Positions 8,528 through 17,530 of a DNA stretch of 64,000 nucleotides are shown here, in pieces (positions within the stretch are counted from its first letter, which is position 1; every line of letters starts with the position of its first letter). The stretch spans positions 138,211-202,210 of the forward strand of contig NZ_BMNT01000002.1 in assembly GCF_014646695.1 (NCBI RefSeq), written 5' to 3'. This stretch comes from Sphaerisporangium melleum. Its GTDB lineage: Bacteria > Actinomycetota > Actinomycetes > Streptosporangiales > Streptosporangiaceae. The position numbers were made by a program, and so were the translations under genes. The notes below the pieces were generated by a model. It made no database searches, was not told where the DNA came from, and saw only the letters and a list, made by a program, of their open reading frames with translations.

Positions 8528-8896
8528 TCAACGGTCGAGGTTCTGCTGCTGGGCCGAGCGCAGCACCCGGAGGTGGCCGCGGCGGCCGACCTCGACGCCC
8601 TGGCCCACCGGCTCGCCGGAGGAGGGCGTGGGCCGCGCGGCCTCGCGCACGGCGTTGGCCAGGGCTTCCAGGTCGTCGGTGCTCGGCTGCCCCGCCTCCG
8701 ACGGCAGCCGGACGACCTCCCACCCGCGGGGGGCGGTCAGCCGCTCCGCGTGGTCCGCGCACAGGTCGTAGCAGTGTGGTTCGACGTACGTCGCCAACGG
8801 GCCGAGCACGGCGGTCGAGTCGGCGTAGACATACGTGAGTGTGAAGACGGCAGGCTGCCTGCAGGCGGTACGGGAACAGCTGCGGACGGGGCTCAC
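8528..8896 (-). CDS. DUF3499 family protein
   Basis: 122 residues from GTG 8896. Conserved actinobacterial family of unknown function. Visible: CSRTACRQPAVFTLTYVYADSTAVLGPLATYVEPHCYDLCADHAERLT, whose cysteine and histidine pairs look like a zinc-binding knuckle. The C-terminal 50 residues are charged and poorly conserved. TACGGT at 8908-8903 lies exactly 6 nt before the GTG and there is no Shine-Dalgarno sequence, so the mRNA is probably leaderless. It sits between the zincin-like gene and the mannose operon, the order typical of the actinobacterial whiB neighbourhood. Confidence 0.88.
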   Translation of the reverse strand: MSPVRSCSRTACRQPAVFTLTYVYADSTAVLGPLATYVEPHCYDLCADHAERLTAPRGWEVVRLPSEAGQPSTDDLEALANAVREAARPTPSSGEPVGQGVEVGRRGHLRVLRSAQQQNLDR

Positions 8897-8902
8897 GGAG
8901 GG

Positions 8903-8908
8903 ACCGTA
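8903..8908 (-). promoter_or_regulatory. -10 box for leaderless DUF3499 transcript
   Basis: TACGGT (TANNNT) ends 6 nt upstream of the GTG at 8896, the spacing expected if transcription begins at the start codon itself. Confidence 0.5.
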
Positions 8909-9104
8909 TCCGGTCCGCGTTCACATTGCCACCACCGAGGAGCTCTTAACGAGCGTGTCGCCACATTTCGGACACTTACCCTCCATTTACGGCCGCTATA
9001 ACCCTGCCCGGAACCCCCTTGACGCGCTCCCCGCTCCACCGGGGCCCATACGGTGCGTGGCCCGTGAGTACAGGGAGTGGGCACGGGATCCGGCAGGCAC
9101 GATC

Positions 9105-9110
9105 TAGGCT
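9105..9110 (+). promoter_or_regulatory. -10 box for leaderless zincin-like gene
   Basis: TAGGCT ends 7 nt before GTG 9118, with no ribosome site between them, predicting a leaderless mRNA. Confidence 0.5.
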
Positions 9111-9117
9111 TGGCTAT

Positions 9118-9582
9118 GTGAGTTCGGCCCCAGGCGGCACGCCCCGCCCCAACGGCCCGCGACGCCGCGACCGGCACGGCCGCGGCATGCGCGGTCCGAT
9201 CGCCCCGTCGCACGTGCCCATCGCGCGTTCCCGCAGCGAGCGCTTCGACGACTTCGTGCTGGACGCCGTCGAACGGCTGCGGCCGAAATGGGGCGACCAG
9301 CTCTCGGCGGTCGAGTTCGCGGTCGAGGACGTCCCGCCGCCCGACGAGCTGATCGACGGGCCGGGCAGGCTCTCCCCCGACCCCATTCCCTTCGGCCGGG
9401 CCCAGCAGGCCACCGCCGGCTCCCCCGCCGCCGTGGTCGTCTACCGCCGCCCGCTCGAGGCCCGGGCGCGCGACCGCGACACCCTGGGCGCGCTCGTGCA
9501 CGACGTGGTCGTCGAGCAGGTCGCGAGCCTGCTCGGCCTGTCCCCCGAGACCGTCGACCCCGGGTACGACGACCGGCACTGA
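9118..9582 (+). CDS. Zincin-like metallopeptidase-family protein (PF06262 type)
   Basis: 154 residues from GTG 9118. After a basic N-terminal tail comes the family core SERFDDFVLDAVERLRPKW, then VEFAVEDVPPPDE, PAAVVVYRRPLEARARD and LGALVHDVVVEQVASLLGLSPETVDP. Members are annotated as minimal metallopeptidases with an HExxH helix. Here the matching helix reads VHDVVVEQVA, so the second histidine and the glutamate of the zinc motif are missing and peptidase activity is doubtful. Divergent from the DUF3499 gene. Its 3' end faces the DUF5719 gene across a shared hairpin. Confidence 0.85.
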   Translation: MSSAPGGTPRPNGPRRRDRHGRGMRGPIAPSHVPIARSRSERFDDFVLDAVERLRPKWGDQLSAVEFAVEDVPPPDELIDGPGRLSPDPIPFGRAQQATAGSPAAVVVYRRPLEARARDRDTLGALVHDVVVEQVASLLGLSPETVDPGYDDRH

Positions 9583-9590
9583 CTCCGGCG

Positions 9591-9620
9591 GCCCGCCGCG
9601 GACGTCAGCGCGCGGCGGGC
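9591..9620. terminator. Hairpin between convergent genes
   Basis: Ten-base arms GCCCGCCGCG and CGCGGCGGGC around a 10-nt loop. The right arm lies within the last codons of the DUF5719 gene. It could terminate transcription from both sides; there is no T tract. Confidence 0.4.
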
Positions 9621-11041
9621 AGCACCACGTCGGAGGTCTCCTCGACCGGCGGGACGATCGCCCAGGTGCGGGCCAGTGCGAGCGGCTGGGCGGTGATCAG
9701 CAGCCCCTCGGGCGTGCTCTCGTCCAGCACCCGCCCGCCGTACACCGGGCCCGACCCCGCCAGCGGCTGCACCATGACGCTGAAGTCGCCCCCGCCCGGC
9801 GGGGCGAGTTTGATCTCCTTGGTGCGCGCGGCCGGGATCTCGACCTCCACCGGCGCGGGCGCGGCGCCCTTGCGGGGCAGTGCCTGCACACGGACCTTCG
9901 CGGCCGCGCCGGGCGCCGACAGGATCAGCCGCGACGAGAGCTTCTTACCGGCCCGGTTGTCGGCGACCACGCTGCCCACGTCGATCGCCGGGGCCCCCGC
10001 GCTGAACGCGACGTCCGGACGGCTGCCGGTGCCGGTGGTCATCGCCCCGGCGACGATCGGCACGTCCGCCGTCAGGACGATCGCCGCCGGCTGGCCGCCG
10101 ATGCCGGTGGACAGGTCGAGCGAGGCGGTCGACCCGGCGGGGACCTCCAGGGACTCGCGGTTCTTCATCGCGTAGAACCCGTCGGCGGTCAGCGCCTTCA
10201 CGTGGACGACCGTGTCGGCCTCCCCCGGCGCGGTGACGTACAGCTCACGCAGACCGCCGCCGCCGGGAATGCCGGGGACGACGACGGTCGTGGCGGGCTC
10301 GGCCGCGGCGGGCAGCCAGTCGGTGCCCTTGCCCTTGGGCAGCACCGCCCGCGCCGCCGCGGCGACACGCCCGCTGATGGTGCGCACCTCGACCGCCATG
10401 ACCAGCGGCGAAGGGGCGAGGTCGCGCAGCCGCACGGTGCGGTGCTCGCCGGGTTTGAGCACCAGGCTGCTGCCGGAGTCGTTCACCACGGGCCCCTCGC
10501 CCGCGTAGACCAGGATCTCCACGATGGTCTCGGCGTCGTCGGCGTTGGTCAGGAAGAGCCGGACGTCGGCGGCGGCCGGGCCGGGCCCGACGAACCAGGC
10601 GACGGCGCCGGGCTCCGCGCACCGCACGCCGGCCAGGCCACGCGCGTCGCCGCCGAGCCGGCGGCTGGTCTGGGCGGCCTCCAGGCCGGCGGCCATCGCA
10701 CCCGCGCCTGCGACCTCCACCGGGCCGACGCGGGCCGGCACGTCCCGCTGCCACGGCACGCCCGGCCCTTCCAGCCGCGACGCGGCGGACGGCTTGCCGC
10801 CGACCTCGGCCACCGTGGCGGTCCCCTCGCCCTTGCCACCCGGCGGAGTGACCGCGGTGACCCGGGCGCCGCCGGGGTCGGGGCAGACGGTCGAGACCGA
10901 CTCCACCGCCACCCGCGCGGGGGCGGGGACGGGGGCCGGCGCGACGCCCTGGCGGGTGGCGAACGCCACGCCGAACATGGCCGCGAGGACCACCAGCACC
11001 AGGGCGAGGAACCCGAAGCGGTTCTCGATCAGCAGCCTCAC
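9605..11041 (-). CDS. DUF5719 family secreted/membrane-anchored protein
   Basis: 478 residues from GTG 11041, preceded by AGGAGGT with 9-nt spacing. One N-terminal TM/signal anchor (FGFLALVLVVLAAMFGVAFA), then a large beta-rich extracytoplasmic domain of unknown function with repeated segments such as FLTNADDAETIVEILVYAGEGPV and PIVAGAMTTGTGSRPDVAF. DUF5719 proteins are encoded next to the large GT2 membrane glycosyltransferase in many actinobacteria, as here: the start codon overlaps that gene's stop (GTGA). The two probably act together at the envelope, perhaps on a glycan. That is inference from coupling. The open frame continues far upstream in antisense to the GT2 frame and should be cut here. 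Confidence 0.85.
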   Translation of the reverse strand: MRLLIENRFGFLALVLVVLAAMFGVAFATRQGVAPAPVPAPARVAVESVSTVCPDPGGARVTAVTPPGGKGEGTATVAEVGGKPSAASRLEGPGVPWQRDVPARVGPVEVAGAGAMAAGLEAAQTSRRLGGDARGLAGVRCAEPGAVAWFVGPGPAAADVRLFLTNADDAETIVEILVYAGEGPVVNDSGSSLVLKPGEHRTVRLRDLAPSPLVMAVEVRTISGRVAAAARAVLPKGKGTDWLPAAAEPATTVVVPGIPGGGGLRELYVTAPGEADTVVHVKALTADGFYAMKNRESLEVPAGSTASLDLSTGIGGQPAAIVLTADVPIVAGAMTTGTGSRPDVAFSAGAPAIDVGSVVADNRAGKKLSSRLILSAPGAAAKVRVQALPRKGAAPAPVEVEIPAARTKEIKLAPPGGGDFSVMVQPLAGSGPVYGGRVLDESTPEGLLITAQPLALARTWAIVPPVEETSDVVLPAAR

Positions 11042-14000
11042 CGGGCCGGCACCTCCTGAAGCTCGCGCTCGGCGGCCACCGGCTCGGCGTACTCTTCGGT
11101 GATCTCGGCGCCGCGCGCGCCGGGCGAGGCCAGCACGAGGACGAGGACGACGATCGCGAGCTGGGCCCACAGCCAGATCCGGTGCCAGGAGGCGCCGTAC
11201 TCGATGGTGACGCGCCCGCCCGCCGCCGGCGGCTCGAAGCCCTGCGCCCAGCCGTCGATGGTGCGGGCGGCCGGCGAGGAGCCGCCGGCGGTGGCCGTCC
11301 AGCCGCCCGCGGGCTCGGCCAGCACCAGGGTGCGTCCCGGCTCGCCGGGCGGGACGGTGACGGCGATGCCGCCGCCCGCCGGCTCGGTGTACGGGACGGG
11401 GGTGCGCCCGCCGTCCTTGCCCTGCAGGTAGACCCGGCCGAGCGGTGCCACCATGCGCCACAGGCCGCCGTTCGGCGAGAGGTTGACCCGGGTGAGCGCC
11501 GGGTCCGCGTCCAGGGAGCGCCGCACCTTGGCGTCGACCGGGCCGGGGACGGCGACGAAGCGCACGCCGTAGGAGGCCAGGGCGACCGCGTCGTCCCCGC
11601 CGCGCCCGGAGATGACCCCGGCGACCAGGTCGGACAGCCGGCGGCGCAGAGCATCGGGCACCGGCAGCTCGGTCTCGCCGATCAGCGGGGTGCGTCCGCG
11701 CAGCACGGTGAAGGTCAGCAAGCCGTCCGCTCCCGAGCGGAGCACGATGGTGCCCTCGCCCTGCCGGGAGGCGGCGGCGACGAAGTCGGTGATCACGCTC
11801 GGCACGCCGCGCCGCAGCGGCCCGTCCACCCCGTCCTTGATCCACAGGCCGGCCACCAGGACGGGCGACGCACAGGCCACCAGCACCATCAGCGCCGCGC
11901 CGACCCGGCGCAGGCCGCCCGCCCGGTGCAGCTCGATGACGCGGTGACCGGTCAGCGCCGCGGCCACGATGAGGCCGGTGGCGGCGAAGGCCAGCGGCAC
12001 GCCGGGCCAGGCAGGGGCGTCGCCGACCGGGACGCGGGCCGCCACGGTGGCCACCAGCACGCCGAAGACCGTGACGCCCCAGCCGACGACGACCACCATC
12101 TGGTGCCGGCGGAACAGCAGGGCGGCCAGCGCGGCGGCGAAGAGCCCTCCGGTCACCCAGACGGGCGGCACGCCGGGACCGCCCGGGCTGAGCAGCAGCA
12201 GCGCCTCGGGGGGCAGCCGGGAGTCGACCAGCTCGGGCCGGTGCAGGCCGGCCTCCAGCAGGATGCGCCCGGGGTCGGCGGCGAGCTGGGCCAGCCAGGG
12301 GGCCAGCAGCACGATCGGCACGGCCATCGCGATGCCGAGCGAGGCGCCCACCCCGCGCCGTACTCCGCCGAACGAGACGGCGGCGAGGCCGCCGAGCACC
12401 GCGACCAGCACGTAGACCAAGGGCGCGAACGCGGTGCCGACCGCGAGCAGCAGGCCGAGCGCCCAGGCGGCCCGGCGGGCGCGGCGCCGCTCGCCGGTGA
12501 TGACCCTGGCGGCGAGGGCGGCGTAGGCGGGCAGCAGCACGAACACCACCGCCGTGCCGAGCCGCCCGGCCGCGACCGCGCCCGTCGCCACGGGCAGCAG
12601 CGCGTAGGACGCGGCGAGCCACACCCGGGCCAGCGGGTGCGAGATCATCGAGCGGGTGGCGATGTAGGCCGACAGGCCGGCGAGCGGCACGCAGCCGAGC
12701 AGCAGCACCGAGACCGCGAGCCAGGTCTTGCCGAGGAAGATCGTGGACAGCGCGGCCAGGACGGCGACGTACGGCGGAGCCCAGCCGCCGGAGCCGAGCC
12801 CGGCCGCGTGGTACCCGGAGGTGTAGAACTGCCACAGGTCGGAGGCGCCGCCCACGACGGGCACCAGCGCCCCGCCGCCGAGCAGCCCTCCGTACAGCAG
12901 CGACCGCTCCGCGGCGATGGTCACCGCGAGCAGCCCCAGGCAGAGCAGGACGCCGGGGTTGCCGAAGACGCGCTGCATGAGGCCGGCGTCGGTGAGCAGC
13001 TCATCGCCGTCGTCCTCGCCGGAGGGCTCGGAGATGACGGCGTGGTGGCGTCCGGCGGAGTCGATGGGCCCGGCGCCGGACAGATAGCCCTGCACCATGT
13101 CGGTGAGGCGCCGCAGGGCCATGCCCGGCGGGGTGAACAGGGCTTTGACCTTGGGATATCCCTGTTTCCTGCCCTGCTTCCTGGCCTTCCTGGCCTTCAG
13201 CAGGCGGCGCGGAGAGGAAAGGACGCCGCCGAAGGCGACCACCTCGTCCAGGGCGTTGGCCGGCTGTTTGGCCAGCAGCAGCAACAGTGTGCGCAGCAGG
13301 GAGACGAACAGGTTGCGCACGACCGACCACAGCATCGAGCGGAACGGCAGGTTCGCCATGACGACGAACATGGCGTTGCGCCGGTCGAGCCTGCGCGGGT
13401 GGGTGTCGCTGACCGCCATGCGGCGCCTGCGGCGCGCCGCCGCCTCGGCGTGCCAGGCGACGGCGGCGGTGACGCACAGCACCTTGTGCCCGGCCGCGGT
13501 GGCGCGCCAGCACAGGTCGAGGTCGTCGCGGAACAGCGGGAGCTCGGGATCCAGTCCGCCGAGCCGCTCCCACACGTCACGGCGGACGAGCATGCCGGCC
13601 GTGGAGACCGACAGCACCTCGTGGACGCCGTCGTGCTGCCCCTGGTCGTACTCCCGGGGCTCCAGCGCGGTGTCGCGGCGGCCCGACCGGTCGACCGTCA
13701 CGCCGACTTCCAGCAGGGTGCGGCGGTCGAGCCAGTCACGGATCTTCGGGCCGAGGATGACGGCCTCGCGGTCACCGGCGGCGGCCCACAGCAGCGCCTC
13801 CAGCGCGTGCCGGTCGGGCGCGCAGTCGTCGTGCAGCAGCCAGATCCATTCCTCGCCGCCAGTGTGCGGCAGCCGTTCGAGCACCGCGGCGACCGCCTCA
13901 CCGAACCCGGTGGAGCGGGGCATGGTCAGGACGGAGTTCGCGCCGAACGCCTCGGTGAGCAACGCGGCGCTGCCGTCACGGCTGCCGTTGTCCACACCGA

Positions 14001-14115
14001 CGAGCCGGTCGAGGGGACGCGACTGACGCAGAACCCCCTGGAGTGTCTCCTTCAGCCAGCGTGCGCCGTCATGGGAGACGACGATGGCGGTGACCGATGG
14101 ACGCGGCGGTTGCAC
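11038..14115 (-). CDS. Large membrane glycosyltransferase, GT2 domain plus multi-TM region
   Basis: 1025 residues from GTG 14115 (AAGGA upstream). Residues 1-260 form a GT2 nucleotide-sugar transferase: VTAIVVSHDGARWLKETL, GVDNGSRDGS, WLLHDDCAPD (DD metal motif) and FRDDLDLCWRATAAGHKV. From about 270 to 800 there are around a dozen hydrophobic helices, then an extracytoplasmic domain (800-985) and a last TM helix (IWLWAQLAIVVLVLVLA). The protein likely transfers a sugar to a lipid carrier or wall polymer at the membrane. It is translationally coupled to DUF5719 and lies downstream of whiB in the conserved actinobacterial order. The acceptor is unknown. Confidence 0.86.
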   Translation of the reverse strand: MQPPRPSVTAIVVSHDGARWLKETLQGVLRQSRPLDRLVGVDNGSRDGSAALLTEAFGANSVLTMPRSTGFGEAVAAVLERLPHTGGEEWIWLLHDDCAPDRHALEALLWAAAGDREAVILGPKIRDWLDRRTLLEVGVTVDRSGRRDTALEPREYDQGQHDGVHEVLSVSTAGMLVRRDVWERLGGLDPELPLFRDDLDLCWRATAAGHKVLCVTAAVAWHAEAAARRRRRMAVSDTHPRRLDRRNAMFVVMANLPFRSMLWSVVRNLFVSLLRTLLLLLAKQPANALDEVVAFGGVLSSPRRLLKARKARKQGRKQGYPKVKALFTPPGMALRRLTDMVQGYLSGAGPIDSAGRHHAVISEPSGEDDGDELLTDAGLMQRVFGNPGVLLCLGLLAVTIAAERSLLYGGLLGGGALVPVVGGASDLWQFYTSGYHAAGLGSGGWAPPYVAVLAALSTIFLGKTWLAVSVLLLGCVPLAGLSAYIATRSMISHPLARVWLAASYALLPVATGAVAAGRLGTAVVFVLLPAYAALAARVITGERRRARRAAWALGLLLAVGTAFAPLVYVLVAVLGGLAAVSFGGVRRGVGASLGIAMAVPIVLLAPWLAQLAADPGRILLEAGLHRPELVDSRLPPEALLLLSPGGPGVPPVWVTGGLFAAALAALLFRRHQMVVVVGWGVTVFGVLVATVAARVPVGDAPAWPGVPLAFAATGLIVAAALTGHRVIELHRAGGLRRVGAALMVLVACASPVLVAGLWIKDGVDGPLRRGVPSVITDFVAAASRQGEGTIVLRSGADGLLTFTVLRGRTPLIGETELPVPDALRRRLSDLVAGVISGRGGDDAVALASYGVRFVAVPGPVDAKVRRSLDADPALTRVNLSPNGGLWRMVAPLGRVYLQGKDGGRTPVPYTEPAGGGIAVTVPPGEPGRTLVLAEPAGGWTATAGGSSPAARTIDGWAQGFEPPAAGGRVTIEYGASWHRIWLWAQLAIVVLVLVLASPGARGAEITEEYAEPVAAERELQEVPAR

Positions 14116-14403
14116 GGGGACGGTGTCCTTGGGGGCTCGTGTGGCTTGCGCCGATCACGATACGGCAACCTGGGCGCGGAGGATCCGCTGGTCTGCCAAC
14201 TCGGCCTGGCAGTGGATCCTCGGGCATACGTCATCGTCGGACGCCACGTCTCGCCGCCTCGCCGACCACGTCCCCTCGCCAGGCCGCCGCCGCGGGCTCC
14301 CCTCCCCACGCCGTGTGGCCGTGACCGTGATCATCTCGGCGTCGTGGCGCCGTTCACCTGCCGCTTCGCACCGTGCCGGCGGGCCGCGGCCCGCCCGGCC
14401 CGG

Positions 14404-14661
14404 TCAGCCGGCCTCTCGCTTGATCCGGCGACGCTCTCGTTCCGACAATCCCCCCCAGATGCCGAACCTCTCGTCATGCTGCAAGGCGTACTCCAGGCAC
14501 TCGGCCCGCACCTCGCACGACCGGCAGACCTTCTTGGCCTCCCGCGTTGACCCGCCCTTCTCTGGAAAAAACGCCTCCGGGTCGGTCTGCGCGCACAGCG
14601 CGCGCTCTTGCCATCCCAGCTCTTCCGCGCCGAGCATCTGTGCCATGACCAGGTCGGTCAC
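14404..14661 (-). CDS. whiB: WhiB developmental transcription regulator
   Basis: 85 residues from GTG 14661, with AGGAGGT 5 nt upstream. Four cysteines (C23, C46, C49, C55) would hold a 4Fe-4S cluster; GIWGG (67-71) and the basic tail ERERRRIKRE bind DNA or sigma factor. The sequence LGWQERALCAQTDPEAFFPEKGGSTREAKKVC (given in parts: LGWQERALC, AQTDPEAFFPEKGG, STREAKKVC) is near-identical to Streptomyces WhiB, which acts with WhiA to start sporulation septation (WhiB2/WhmD in mycobacteria). The neighbours (GT2, DUF5719, DUF3499, mannose genes) match that locus, supporting orthology. Palindromes at 14749-14775 lie in its upstream region. Confidence 0.95.
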   Translation of the reverse strand: MTDLVMAQMLGAEELGWQERALCAQTDPEAFFPEKGGSTREAKKVCRSCEVRAECLEYALQHDERFGIWGGLSERERRRIKREAG

Positions 14662-14748
14662 TGCACACCTCCTGCTGATCGCCCGCCCGCCCCGCAACGG
14701 AGCCCCCCTTAGAACACCTTCCTCCATACCCAGCATGTGAAAGGCGTA

Positions 14749-14775
14749 ACAACACAGTTGTAATTACACGCGTGT
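14749..14775. promoter_or_regulatory. Palindromes upstream of whiB
   Basis: ACAAC-ACA-GTTGT at 14749-14761, followed by ACACGCGTGT at 14766-14775, in an AT-richer island about 90-115 bp before the whiB start. They are plausible regulator sites. They resemble but do not match the BldD consensus, so no regulator is named. Confidence 0.35.
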
Positions 14776-14916
14776 GCCGCGTGTGGCGTCAAGCAGCATG
14801 ACAGCGCACGGGGAGAACGGCTCTCCCCGGTATACGGGCCGCAGGGAACCCGCCACCGCCCGCGCCTCCCTGTGGAGGGCCGGACGGTCTAGCGCGATTC
14901 CCGATCTTGTATGCCC

Positions 14917-17316
14917 TCAGCGGTCCGAACCGTACCAGGGAGTTCCCTGGTCCGCGCCGGGAACTGCCCGATCTCTACCATCGCTTTCCTCCGGCTTGGC
15001 CGGAGAGGTCCGGTCGGGGGCGTAGATGGCGGTCGGGTCGATGGGCTCGTCTCGCCGGCCCGGCTGGACCTGCTGCGGCATCGGGGCGTTCAGCGGGTCC
15101 TTCTGGAACGCCGCCTGGTCGTACCGCACCGTCTTCTCCGAGTGCGGCTCCTCCCAGGCGGGCCGGCCCTGGCCGGAATAGGGCTGGTCCTGAGGCGGGT
15201 AGGACTGGTCCTGCGCCGGGCGGTACTGGGGGGAGTCCGCCGGGCGGGCGTATCCGGGTGCGTCGGCGGGCGACTGCGGGTGGCCGAACGGGCCGCCGCC
15301 ATAGGTGTTGGTGTAGTCCGGCGTGCGCACCGGCTGGGTGCCGGTGTACTCCGGCGCGCCCGGCCCCGAGGCCGAGGAGGCCTGGCCGGCGCCGGAGTCG
15401 GCGGAGGACGTCCCGGCGACGCCGCTCTGCCTGCCGCCCTGCCCCTGCTGGTAGCTCTGGGCCTGCTGGTAGGCCTGCGCGAGCTGCTGCCGTCGCGGGT
15501 CGGCGGCGTTCTCGCCGTACAGCGGGGAGGGCTCCGCGGGCCGGCCGAACTCGCCGGAGGAGTAGCCGCCGTAGGGCTCGCCGCCCGGCTGCGCGCCGGT
15601 CGCGCCGTAGGAGCCGGGCTGGGTCGTGCCCAGGCCGTAGCCGGAACCGCCCTCCACCGGGCTGGTCTGCGGGCCGGTGGCCCCGTACGCCGGCGGCTGG
15701 TCCAGCGGGCTCGCCTGCGGACCCGTCGCGCCGTACGCCGGCGGCTGGTCCAACGGGCTCACCTGCGGACCGGACTGCCCGAACGACGAAGCACCCTCCA
15801 CCGGACTCGTCTGCGGCCCCGTCGCGCCATACGACGGCTGGTCCAGCGGGCTCGCCTGCGGACCTGTCGCCCCGTACGCCGAGGGCTGGTCCGATGGGCC
15901 GGTCCGCCCGTACGCGGCGCCACCGGGCTGGGGGGTGCCATAGGGCGCCGAGTCGAAGGGGGACGGAGTGTCCGGCTCGCCGGTCGGCAGGGCCTGGCGG
16001 GCGCCGGTGGTGAAGGCGTCGGGGTGCCCGAAGGCGCCGGGGCCCGCAGGCGCGGTCGGACCCGTCGGGCCGTCGGAGCTCGCGGAGCCCGCGGAGCCCG
16101 CACCGGCCGGGGTGTAGGGAGAGGGCGTCTGCGGCCCGTAGGCGTCACCGCTCTGGGCCGCCGGCCCCGACGAAGCGGCGTACGCCGCGGGCTGCTGCCC
16201 GCCGAAGGCTCCGGTGCCCACCGGCCGCTCGTAGGCCCCGGAGGGCTGCGGCTCGTACGCCCCGGGCTGCTGCGGCTCGTAGGCGCCGGACGGCCGGGGC
16301 TCATAGACGGGGCCGGCGGGCCGCTCGTACGGGCCGGTGGCCTGCGGCTCGTATCCGCCACCGGGCTGGGACTGCTCGTATCCGCCGGCCTGCTGCGCCG
16401 CCCCGGCGGGCTGAGGCTGGTCGTGACCGGGCGCGGGCTGCCACTGCTCGTGGGGGTTCGACGGCTGCGGCTCGTAGGCGCCCGGCGCGGAGGGCTGCGG
16501 CCGCTGCTCGTCCGGCCGGCCCTGCGGGCCGTATCCGTCCGGGGCGGGCGGTGCGTACGGGTCGAGCGGCTGGGAGTGCTGCGAGGCGTACGCGCCGGGG
16601 CCGGGCGGCAGCGCCGGCTGCGACTGCGGACCGTCGTGGCCGCCCGAGTGCGCCTGCGGACCCGGCTGCCCGTGCTGCCCATGCTGCCCATGCTGTTCGG
16701 CGAACGCCGGCTGCGGGCCGGGCTGGTACGGGCCGGACTGCTGGTGAGGATGACCCGGGTGCTCGGCCATGCCCGGGGGCGGACCGGGGTGCTCGTGGAA
16801 GCCCTGGTGAGGAGCCTGCTGGGGGCCGGGCATGCCCTGCGGGGGGATGAAGCCCTGCGCGCCGAACGCCTCCTGCCGAGGCCGGGCCGCCGCGGGCGCG
16901 AGTACCGACATCGCGTACACCAGGGCGACGGCGGTGAGGGCGAGGGAGGACAGGCCGGTCAGCAGGTGCTCGATCACCGCCAGGCCACCGGCCGCGAAGG
17001 CGTCCCCGAAGCCGGCGAGGAAGGCGATGAGGCCGAACAGGGTCGCGACCGCGAGCACGCCGACGGCGACGAGGTTGACCAGGCGGGCGCGGGGGGTGGG
17101 CGGTCCGAACCGGGTGACCAGGACGATCGCCCCGATCGCGAGCGCCGCGTACACCGGTGAGGTCATCCGGATGAGCGAGGAGGACGCCCGTTCGGCGAAG
17201 GACTCCCCGGCTCCGAGGAACATCCGCTCGACGCCGACCAGGACCTGCGCGCAGACCACCGCGAGCATGAGCCAGGCCGCAGGCTCGCGGAGCCGTCCAG
17301 GCTCTACTTTGACCAC
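14917..17316 (-). CDS. Multi-TM protein with long Pro/Gln/Gly-rich repeat tail
   Basis: 799 residues from GTG 17316 (GGGGGGT upstream). The first 165 residues have four hydrophobic helices (EPAAWLMLAVVCAQVLVGV, SPVYAALAIGAIVLVTRF, LVNLVAVGVLAVATLFGLIAF, LSSLALTAVALVYAMSVLA). The remaining 630 residues are cytoplasmic or periplasmic low-complexity sequence rich in P, Q, G, Y and A, with YEPQ, YGATGPQ and QP units. A 16-residue unit (ATGPQASPLDQPPAYG type) is tandemly repeated near 15659-15895. I do not recognise a named family. Such tails often form scaffolds or condensates near the cell pole. Placement beside whiB suggests a developmental or envelope role (inference). Confidence 0.8.
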   Translation of the reverse strand: MVKVEPGRLREPAAWLMLAVVCAQVLVGVERMFLGAGESFAERASSSLIRMTSPVYAALAIGAIVLVTRFGPPTPRARLVNLVAVGVLAVATLFGLIAFLAGFGDAFAAGGLAVIEHLLTGLSSLALTAVALVYAMSVLAPAAARPRQEAFGAQGFIPPQGMPGPQQAPHQGFHEHPGPPPGMAEHPGHPHQQSGPYQPGPQPAFAEQHGQHGQHGQPGPQAHSGGHDGPQSQPALPPGPGAYASQHSQPLDPYAPPAPDGYGPQGRPDEQRPQPSAPGAYEPQPSNPHEQWQPAPGHDQPQPAGAAQQAGGYEQSQPGGGYEPQATGPYERPAGPVYEPRPSGAYEPQQPGAYEPQPSGAYERPVGTGAFGGQQPAAYAASSGPAAQSGDAYGPQTPSPYTPAGAGSAGSASSDGPTGPTAPAGPGAFGHPDAFTTGARQALPTGEPDTPSPFDSAPYGTPQPGGAAYGRTGPSDQPSAYGATGPQASPLDQPSYGATGPQTSPVEGASSFGQSGPQVSPLDQPPAYGATGPQASPLDQPPAYGATGPQTSPVEGGSGYGLGTTQPGSYGATGAQPGGEPYGGYSSGEFGRPAEPSPLYGENAADPRRQQLAQAYQQAQSYQQGQGGRQSGVAGTSSADSGAGQASSASGPGAPEYTGTQPVRTPDYTNTYGGGPFGHPQSPADAPGYARPADSPQYRPAQDQSYPPQDQPYSGQGRPAWEEPHSEKTVRYDQAAFQKDPLNAPMPQQVQPGRRDEPIDPTAIYAPDRTSPAKPEESDGRDRAVPGADQGTPWYGSDR
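15659..15895 (-). repeat. 48-bp in-frame tandem repeat
   Basis: Five imperfect units of 48 bp (one of 45) inside the Pro/Gln-rich protein gene, beginning near 15659, 15707, 15755, 15803 and 15848. Each encodes about 16 residues with ATGPQ, SPLDQ or SPVEG and AYG. The length variation keeps the reading frame. Confidence 0.8.
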
Positions 17317-17530
17317 AACTACCCCCCAATGGGTCCATACGGCATGCGCAGTTTCGCACATCTCCGCACTTTGGCGGCACAAGACCCAACAACCTCACAG
17401 ATCACAGAAGATCACTGTGCTGCGCCGCTCGGAGCCGTATTCCGCCGTCGAGCAGGGCTTTCCGTCCCCTTTCGCCCACGCCGACCGGCCCGGAACCGGC
17501 GGCGCGCCGGCCAGTGGAACACTTGACGGC

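Noticed and set aside
11042-12835. Minus-strand open frame that continues the DUF5719 gene to over 1000 codons
   Set aside because: The real gene starts at GTG 11041 with AGGAGGT and a signal anchor; upstream of it the frame is Arg/Ala/Gly-rich antisense-like sequence overlapping the GT2 gene.
11182-14550. Long plus-strand open frame of 1122 codons across the GT2 gene
   Set aside because: Composition is that of a shadow frame in GC-rich DNA, no motifs, and the minus-strand GT2 has clear motifs and a proper start.
14766-14775. BldD operator before whiB
   Set aside because: The palindrome has an even centre and does not fit the BldD consensus closely; left as an unnamed site.
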